Shown here: piece after piece, positions 1 to 4,751 of the stretch
Layout of the letters: every line of letters begins with the position of its first letter
Numbering within the stretch: the first letter of the stretch is position 1
Source of the DNA: Suttonella ornithocola
Lineage (GTDB): Bacteria; Pseudomonadota; Gammaproteobacteria; Cardiobacteriales; Cardiobacteriaceae
DNA: 6,977 nucleotides
Direction: 5' to 3'
Assembly: GCF_001889065.1 (NCBI RefSeq)
Contig: NZ_LWHB01000140.1
Coordinates: 1 to 6,977 of the forward strand
Notes under the pieces: model-generated
Seen by the model: the letters and a program-made list of their open reading frames with translations, nothing else
Told to the model about the DNA's origin: nothing
Database searches by the model: none
Translations under genes and position numbers: made by a program

Positions 1-1664
1 CGATAACCATTAACAAAGATAATGGAATCAACATGGGTGATAAGAAAATCACTAATGTTGCTGCACCAACAGAAGCTGGTGATGTAGCGAATAAGAAATA
101 CGTTGATGATAGCATTACTAAGCAAGTTGCTAACGTTGAGACACAATACACTGGTGATAATGGAACTGTCATTGTAAAACGTAAGCCATCGGAAGTATTG
201 ATGCTGAAAGGTGGCGCGAAAGACGGTACAGAAAACAATATTAAAACAGAAGCGAATGTAGATGGCAGTATTGCGATTAAGTTAGCGAAAGATATTGATT
301 TGACAGAAGGTGGTAGTGTCAAGTTAGGTGATACCACAATTAATAACGGAGGATTGACAATTAACGGCGGTCCTTCTGTTACTAGGACTGGTATCAATGC
401 TGGCAATACAATAATTAGCAATATCGCCGCAGGTGTAAAAGATACCGATGCTGTTAATGTGCGTCAGCTGAATAATATTCAAGCAGCTAACAATGCAGCA
501 ATTAGTTATGTAAATAACCGCGTTACCCAAGTTAATAATCGTGTGACAAATGTCCGTAATGAATTAGCTGGAGCTATTGGGACAGATGATAGTGGTAATA
601 TTCGTTATGATGATTTAAAAACATATAACCCTTCTAATCAGGGTGTTAAGCAGCATCGTGATGTGATTTCTGCTATTGATACGATGAATAGAGAGGGAAT
701 TAAGTATTTCCATACGAATGATACGGGTAAGGATTATCAGCCGGGAATTACGAATGATTCTAGCGCTGGAGCAATTAATTCATCAGCAGTTGGTATGAAT
801 GCAAAAGTTATGCTTGGGGCAACAAATAGTTCCGCATTTGGAGCTGGGGCTAGTGTTAGAGAAGATCGTACGAATTCTATGGCGCTTTCTGCAGGTGCAG
901 AAGTAGCAAATATGGAAATTGATCCTAAAAATCCAGGTAAGATGCGAGTAAGAAGGTCATTGGCAGATATGCCTGCTTATATTCCTACTGGCGCTTCTGC
1001 AAATGAAGTTCATGGTCAGGGAAATGAGGTGGTTGGCGAAGTATCTATCGGTCGTCCTGCTAAATGGATATCGGTTAGTCCAATAATGAAGGATTTGCCA
1101 TCAGATGATCCTAAGTGGGCAATGTTAGATTTGTTAGCTGAGGATCCAAGTAATCCGCAAAAATGGAATAAAGTGAAGCCCGAAGATTTGAAAAATCGTT
1201 TGCGTGCTTTATCTAATAACCCAAATGATCCAAGATGGGATAATGTAGATGCTAAGGAACTTAAAGCGCAAATGTTGGCACTGGCTAACAAATCTCAAGC
1301 AGATAAAACGGCTGTGCATTATCAACCTGCTGCGTTAAAACGTATTACTAATGTTGCTGCGGGTTCTGCTGATACGGATGCGGTAAATGTTAGTCAGTTA
1401 AGAGCGTTAGATAATCGGGTTAATCATGTTGAAACGCGTGCCAATACGGGTATTGCATCGGCTATGGCAACTGCCGGCTTGCCTCAAGCATATTTGCCAG
1501 GAAAGAGTATGGTATCTGCTGCTGCTGCACATTATCGTGGAGAAAGTGCTTTAGCGATTGGTGCATCTACGATTAGTGATAATGGTAAGTGGGTGATCAA
1601 AGGTACGGCAAATATGAACCGTAAAGATGCTGGCGTTACAGTTGGTGTAGGTTATCAGTGGTAA
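1..1664 (+). CDS. Trimeric autotransporter adhesin (YadA/Hia type), 3'-terminal part
   Basis: This is the C-terminal part of a surface adhesin that forms a homotrimer: its last ~80 residues build a 12-strand barrel in the outer membrane that exports and holds the fibre. The frame is open back to base 3, so the true start lies outside the window; residues here count from the in-frame Met at position 33. Stalk-type motifs ITNVAAPTEAGDVANKKYV and ISNIAAGVKDTDAVNVRQL begin near residues 6 and 128. A regular heptad coiled coil (VNNRVTQ VNNRVTN) lies near 160-178. YadA-like head repeats (NSSAVG, NSSAFG, NSMALS) span about 249-291. A neck motif is split into EVSIG (336-340) and RITNVAAG (437-444). 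The YadA anchor runs from about 456 to 543 and ends GVGYQW, with the terminal aromatic residue typical of outer-membrane barrels. Ligand and host target cannot be read from this part. The family call is very secure; the individual adhesin name is not. Confidence 0.95.
   Translation, partial: ITINKDNGINMGDKKITNVAAPTEAGDVANKKYVDDSITKQVANVETQYTGDNGTVIVKRKPSEVLMLKGGAKDGTENNIKTEANVDGSIAIKLAKDIDLTEGGSVKLGDTTINNGGLTINGGPSVTRTGINAGNTIISNIAAGVKDTDAVNVRQLNNIQAANNAAISYVNNRVTQVNNRVTNVRNELAGAIGTDDSGNIRYDDLKTYNPSNQGVKQHRDVISAIDTMNREGIKYFHTNDTGKDYQPGITNDSSAGAINSSAVGMNAKVMLGATNSSAFGAGASVREDRTNSMALSAGAEVANMEIDPKNPGKMRVRRSLADMPAYIPTGASANEVHGQGNEVVGEVSIGRPAKWISVSPIMKDLPSDDPKWAMLDLLAEDPSNPQKWNKVKPEDLKNRLRALSNNPNDPRWDNVDAKELKAQMLALANKSQADKTAVHYQPAALKRITNVAAGSADTDAVNVSQLRALDNRVNHVETRANTGIASAMATAGLPQAYLPGKSMVSAAAAHYRGESALAIGASTISDNGKWVIKGTANMNRKDAGVTVGVGYQW
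1053..1340 (+). other. Insertion of ~96 codons inside the adhesin neck motif
   Basis: In YadA-type adhesins the neck is usually one continuous motif of the form NEVSVG, a few residues, then RxITNVAAGxxxTDAVNxxQL. Here the first half (EVSIG) ends at base 1052 and the second half (RITNVAAG) begins at 1341, with about 96 intervening codons. The inserted segment is rich in charged residues, Pro and Trp, unlike the Gly/Ala/Asn/Ser-rich head and stalk. It carries a repeated helical-looking pattern. The frame is intact, so this is a domain insertion and not a break. Its function is unknown. Confidence 0.7.
1143..1286 (+). repeat. Imperfect ~24-codon tandem repeat (DP-W-V-L-L-L pattern) in the adhesin insertion
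   Basis: Two adjacent units align at the protein level. Unit 1 (residues 371-394) reads DPSNPQKWNKVKPEDLKN and continues RLRALS. Unit 2 (396-418) reads NPNDPRWDNVDAKELKA and continues QMLALA. The Trp residues (378 and 402) are 24 apart. After each Trp, hydrophobic residues fall at +3 (Val), +8 (Leu), +12 (Leu or Met) and +15 (Leu), which suggests a Pro/Trp turn followed by an amphipathic helix. A shorter, degenerate copy (DDPKWAMLDLLAE, Trp362) precedes them. The DNA copies have diverged clearly, so the duplication is not recent. Confidence 0.65.
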
Positions 1665-1695
1665 TTTATTAAATTTTATTGAGGTGTGTAGCGAC

Positions 1696-1717
1696 ATCCT
1701 TATACAATAAAAAGGAT
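1696..1717 (+). promoter_or_regulatory. Small hairpin covering the lipoprotein Shine-Dalgarno site
   Basis: ATCCTT (1696-1701) is perfectly complementary to AAGGAT (1712-1717), giving a 6-bp stem with a 10-base loop. The right arm contains the Shine-Dalgarno bases AAGGA (1712-1716) of the lipoprotein gene, 7 bases before its ATG at 1724. The pairing is seen directly. A role in holding down translation, or coupling it to ribosomes leaving the adhesin gene, is inference. The stem is short and AT-rich, so it would be weak. Confidence 0.35.
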
Positions 1718-1723
1718 CTAAAA

Positions 1724-2527
1724 ATGAAATTACATTTTTCTTTATTGGCAATAGTAATATTTTTAACAGCCTGTTCCACGGGTACAGTGATTCAAGCAAA
1801 TGGTTCTCCTAAAGGTGATTTAGTATGGCCAAAATCTGATAGTGTACAAATGGATTACCATAAAGGTACATTTCCTAATTTAGAGAATCTTTCTAATATT
1901 CGAGAAGGGGTGACAAGAGAGCAGCTTTATAATTTAATTGGTCGTCCTCATTTTTCGGAAGGCTTCCATGTTCGTGAATGGGATTATTTATTCTATTTTA
2001 ATACACCTGGTATAGGCGATAATGGTGTTTCAACATGCGAATTTAAAGTCCTATTTGATAAAGAACTGTATGCACGTAACTTTTATTGGAAGCCAATTAA
2101 TCCCGTAGATGGGGTTTGTCCGCCTTTTGAAAAAGAAAAATCAAAATATAGTTTATCAGCAGATGCGCTATTTGCTTTTGATAAAAGTGGATTAGATGAT
2201 ATTCGCAAGCAAGGTCGTAGAGAGTTGGATAATTTGGTTAATAAGCTAAAAAGCTTTACAGAATTGAATAAAATCACTGTCACTGGTTATGCAGATCGCT
2301 TAGGGGCAGAAAGTTATAATTTAGTGCTTTCTCAAGCACGTGCTGAGACAGTTGCAGAATATTTAATTCGTTTGGGTGTACCAGCAGAAAAAATAACAGC
2401 GGAAGGCTTGGGCGAATCTAATCCTATTGTTACTTGTCATCAATCAGATCGTGCCCTATTAATCAACTGTTTAGCTCCTAATCGTCGGGTAATTGTAGAT
2501 ATTGACGGCTTTAAAGTTTTAAAATAA
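1724..2527 (+). CDS. tpgA: BamE-like/OmpA-like outer-membrane lipoprotein, TpgA-type adhesin partner
   Basis: A 267-residue lipoprotein. The ATG at 1724 is preferred because AAAGGA sits 7 bases upstream and it yields a clean lipoprotein signal: MKLHF, a hydrophobic core, then lipobox LTAC with Cys17 as the lipidated residue. Ser follows the Cys, which favours outer-membrane sorting. Residues ~52-118 resemble the BamE/SmpA/OmlA fold (IREGVTREQLYNLIGRP, then a WDYLFYF strand). Residues ~140-260 are an OmpA C-terminal domain; Asp191 (GYADRLG) and Arg206 (LSQARAE) are 15 apart, like the diaminopimelate-binding pair of OmpA, followed by GLGESNP and CLAPNRRV. It should bind peptidoglycan from the inner face of the outer membrane. 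It follows the adhesin gene by 59 bases with no terminator between. Architecture and position match TpgA, the partner of Acinetobacter AtaA, which links the adhesin anchor to the cell wall. The domain call is firm; the TpgA name rests on architecture and context. Confidence 0.85.
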   Translation: MKLHFSLLAIVIFLTACSTGTVIQANGSPKGDLVWPKSDSVQMDYHKGTFPNLENLSNIREGVTREQLYNLIGRPHFSEGFHVREWDYLFYFNTPGIGDNGVSTCEFKVLFDKELYARNFYWKPINPVDGVCPPFEKEKSKYSLSADALFAFDKSGLDDIRKQGRRELDNLVNKLKSFTELNKITVTGYADRLGAESYNLVLSQARAETVAEYLIRLGVPAEKITAEGLGESNPIVTCHQSDRALLINCLAPNRRVIVDIDGFKVLK

Positions 2528-2567
2528 TCATATAAAACAACAATCTGAGTGTTTTTTAAATAAAAGC

Positions 2568-2595
2568 TTGCTATTTTTAGCTGATTATATATAAT
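2568..2595 (+). promoter_or_regulatory. Sigma-70-type promoter for the initiator tRNA operon
   Basis: A perfect -10 box TATAAT (2590-2595) lies 16 bases after a -35-like TTGCTA (2568-2573, 4 of 6 matches to TTGACA). Transcription would start near 2602, about 10 bases before the tRNA 5' end, leaving a short leader for RNase P to remove. It sits between the stop of the lipoprotein gene and the tRNA, where a stable-RNA promoter is expected. The bases after the -10 are not GC-rich, so a stringent-type discriminator is not evident. Confidence 0.75.
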
Positions 2596-2611
2596 AAGCA
2601 CTCTAGTGAAT

Positions 2612-2688
<77 letters not shown>

Positions 2689-2700
2689 AAAGGTTTCTAA

Positions 2701-2728
2701 AGCCCTTTGCTTATCAAAGGGCTTTTTT
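2701..2728 (+). terminator. Intrinsic terminator between the tRNA and rimP
   Basis: AGCCCTTTG (2701-2709) and CAAAGGGCT (2715-2723) form a perfect 9-bp stem with a 5-base loop, and a run of six T (2723-2728) follows. It begins 12 bases after the tRNA CCA, so it should end most tRNA transcripts. Only 27 bases separate the T-run from the rimP ATG, so downstream genes probably depend on leaky readthrough or antitermination. The E. coli metY operon likewise has terminators at this place, with NusA feeding back on its own expression. Confidence 0.9.
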
Positions 2729-2732
2729 ATTG

Positions 2733-2748
2733 TCTGATATTTATCGGA
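2733..2748 (+). promoter_or_regulatory. Small hairpin overlapping the rimP Shine-Dalgarno site
   Basis: TCTGAT (2733-2738) can pair with ATCGGA (2743-2748), five Watson-Crick pairs plus one U-G, around a 4-base ATTT loop. The right arm includes the GGA of the rimP Shine-Dalgarno sequence (CGGAGA, 2745-2750), leaving only part of it free. It lies just after the terminator. Whether it affects rimP translation is inference, and chance pairing in AT-rich DNA is a real alternative. Confidence 0.3.
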
Positions 2749-2755
2749 GAAAATT

Positions 2756-3229
2756 ATGACACGTGAAGAAACTATTACCGAATTGTTGAAACCAGTCGTT
2801 GAGTCAATGGGGTATGAATGGTGGGGCGTGGAATATCATCATAACTCCGTTAATTCTATCTTAAGAGTGTATGTGGATAAGCCTGAAGGTGGTATTGGTA
2901 TTGATGATATCGTCTTAGTTACGGAGCAGCTTAATCCAGTATTAGATGTTGAAAATCTTATTGCTTCTGCTTATACATTTGAAGTATCTTCTCCTGGTAT
3001 TGATAGACCGCTCTATACACTTGCACAGTATGAAAAATATATTGGTGAGACAATAAGATTACAAACAAGAACTGCTGTAAATGGACAAAGAAAATTTACT
3101 GGTATTCTTGAGGCTGTCGATATAGAAGCAGAAACAGTTAAGCTTTTATTGGCAAACTCTAAAGATAAAACGACTATCAAGTTTGAATTTTCAAATATTG
3201 ATAAAGCCAAAGTTGAACCAAGCTTTTAA
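2756..3229 (+). CDS. rimP: Ribosome maturation factor RimP
   Basis: A 157-residue cytoplasmic protein that helps mature the small ribosomal subunit; E. coli RimP is 150 residues. The N-terminal alpha/beta domain (about 1-82) includes SMGYEWWGVEYHH and SILRVYVDKPEGGIGIDD. The family signature EVSSPGIDRPL lies at 76-86, before the C-terminal Sm-like barrel domain (about 88-157) that includes RKFTGIL and ends SNIDKAKVEPSF. The ATG at 2756 has Shine-Dalgarno CGGAGA five bases upstream. It heads the protein-coding part of the operon, 16 bases before nusA and just after the tRNA terminator. Nothing is truncated. The double Trp in EWWGVE sits where other RimP proteins usually carry a non-Trp residue pair, a minor difference. 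Confidence 0.97.
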   Translation: MTREETITELLKPVVESMGYEWWGVEYHHNSVNSILRVYVDKPEGGIGIDDIVLVTEQLNPVLDVENLIASAYTFEVSSPGIDRPLYTLAQYEKYIGETIRLQTRTAVNGQRKFTGILEAVDIEAETVKLLLANSKDKTTIKFEFSNIDKAKVEPSF

Positions 3230-3245
3230 GTAATAAGGGAGCTGT

Positions 3246-4733
3246 ATGTCTAAAGAATTACTGTCAATTGTTGAAGTGGTTGCAAACGAAAAGGATGTTG
3301 ACCGTGAAACTATATTTGGAGCCTTAGAAGCAGCTTTGGCAGCAGCGACTCGTAAGCGATTTGTGGATGAGCAAATTGAGGCAAGAGTAAGTATCAATCG
3401 AAAAAATGGAGAGTACGAAACTTTCCGTGTTTGGCAAATTGTTGATGATGAAGCAATGCTTGAAAATCCTGATGCGGAAATGCGAGAAGCAGTTGCAGAA
3501 ATAGAATTTCCTGAGCACTCACTTAAAGCGGGTGATGTTTTAGAGTTACCAATCGAAAATGAGCCTTTTGGGCGTATTAGTGCTCAAATGGCTAAGCAAA
3601 TTATTATCCAAAAATTACGTGAAGCAGAGAGAGAAAAGATTTATCAACAATTCATTGATAAAGAAGGTTCTTTAATTCATGGAATTATTCGTCGTCATGA
3701 AAAGGGTAACGTTATTGTTGATGTCGGTGGCGTGGAAGGAACTATATTAAGAAGTGATATGATTCCTAGAGAGTCATTGCGTAATGGTGACAGAGTGCTT
3801 GGTTATTTGAAAAAAGTAAATCGAGAGTTAAAAGGACCACAGTTACAAATTAGCCGAACTGTACCTGAGTTTTTGATTCAATTATTTCAAAAAGAAGTTC
3901 CTGAAATTAGCAGTGGTAATATTGAAGTAATGGGCGCAGCACGTGATCCGGGAATTCGTGCTAAAGTTGCTGTTAGAACTTTTGATCCTCGTATTGATCC
4001 TGTTGGTGCTTGTGTTGGAATACGCGGTAGCCGTGTTCAAGGTGTTATGAATGAAATGTCTGGCGAAGGAATTGATATTGTACTTTGGGATGAAGACCCT
4101 GAACAGTATGTTCGTAAAGCAATGGCGCCCGCTGAGATTACAGATACTTTAATTGATAAAGATAAACATATTATTGATGTCGCTGTGCCTGAAGATAAGT
4201 TAGCTAGAGCTGTAGGTAAAGGTGGCCAAAATGTTCGCTTAGCTAGTGAGCTAACGGGATGGACTATCAATGTTTTATCAGAATCGGAATTTGCTCAAAA
4301 AGCTAAGGCGGCTTTGGGTGTTCAGGAGCAAGCGCTAGCTGAAGTATTAGGGATTGATGTACAAGTAGCAACTGAGTTATTAGCAGCAAATTATACTACT
4401 CCAGAAGAAGTTGCTTACGCAGATCGTGAAGATTTGCTTAATATAGATGCCTTCGATGATAATATTGTTGATGCTTTACTTGAAAGAGCGACAGATTATT
4501 TATTAACACAAGCATTTGTAGCTGCTTCAGATCCTGAAGCAGAAATGCAAACAGCGATTACTGAGATGGAAGGCATTAATGAAGAACTTGCTGAAAAGCT
4601 TTTAGCTAAATCAGTTAATACGCAAGAAGATTTGGCAGAGCTTGCGGTAGATGAGTTAATGAATTTGAGTGGTTTGGATAAAGAGGTAGCGGCTGCCTTA
4701 ATCCTTAAAGCACGCGAGCCGTGGTTTCGATAG
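3246..4733 (+). CDS. nusA: Transcription termination/antitermination factor NusA
   Basis: A 495-residue RNA-polymerase-binding factor that modulates pausing, intrinsic and Rho-dependent termination, and rRNA antitermination; the length equals that of E. coli NusA. In order: an N-terminal polymerase-binding domain (1 to ~125, starting MSKELLSIVEVVANEK), an S1 RNA-binding domain (~138-200, with HGIIRRHEKGNVIVDVGG), KH1 with GIRG at 258-261, KH2 with GKGG at 324-327, and two C-terminal helix-hairpin-helix acidic repeats (~355-415 and ~430-490). The linker SRTVPEFLIQLFQKEVPEI and the segment DPRIDPVGACVG are diagnostic. Two acidic repeats are typical of proteobacterial gamma and beta lineages. 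AAGGGAG precedes the ATG by 4 bases. In E. coli NusA represses its own operon by raising termination ahead of rimP; the terminator here would permit the same. Confidence 0.98.
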   Translation: MSKELLSIVEVVANEKDVDRETIFGALEAALAAATRKRFVDEQIEARVSINRKNGEYETFRVWQIVDDEAMLENPDAEMREAVAEIEFPEHSLKAGDVLELPIENEPFGRISAQMAKQIIIQKLREAEREKIYQQFIDKEGSLIHGIIRRHEKGNVIVDVGGVEGTILRSDMIPRESLRNGDRVLGYLKKVNRELKGPQLQISRTVPEFLIQLFQKEVPEISSGNIEVMGAARDPGIRAKVAVRTFDPRIDPVGACVGIRGSRVQGVMNEMSGEGIDIVLWDEDPEQYVRKAMAPAEITDTLIDKDKHIIDVAVPEDKLARAVGKGGQNVRLASELTGWTINVLSESEFAQKAKAALGVQEQALAEVLGIDVQVATELLAANYTTPEEVAYADREDLLNIDAFDDNIVDALLERATDYLLTQAFVAASDPEAEMQTAITEMEGINEELAEKLLAKSVNTQEDLAELAVDELMNLSGLDKEVAAALILKAREPWFR

Positions 4734-4751
4734 AAGAAACGGAGAGAAAGA

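Noticed and set aside
1016..1291. Open frame of 91 codons on the minus strand within the adhesin insertion
   Set aside because: It lies wholly inside the adhesin gene, has no recognisable motif, and the plus-strand frame is clearly the coding one.
1679..1708. Possible promoter TTGAGG ... TACAAT for the lipoprotein gene
   Set aside because: Transcription would start at about 1715, inside the Shine-Dalgarno site, leaving a transcript without a complete ribosome site. Co-transcription with the adhesin is simpler.
1679..1723. Longer start for the lipoprotein gene at a TTG codon (1679)
   Set aside because: It would put 15 charged or polar residues before the signal peptide and has no Shine-Dalgarno site, whereas the ATG at 1724 has AAAGGA at proper spacing and a textbook lipoprotein signal.
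2534..2557. AAAACA ... TGTTTT stem with a T-run after the lipoprotein gene, as a terminator
   Set aside because: Six pairs with only one G:C and a 10-base loop is too weak to call an intrinsic terminator, though the T-run is suggestive. No other terminator is visible there.
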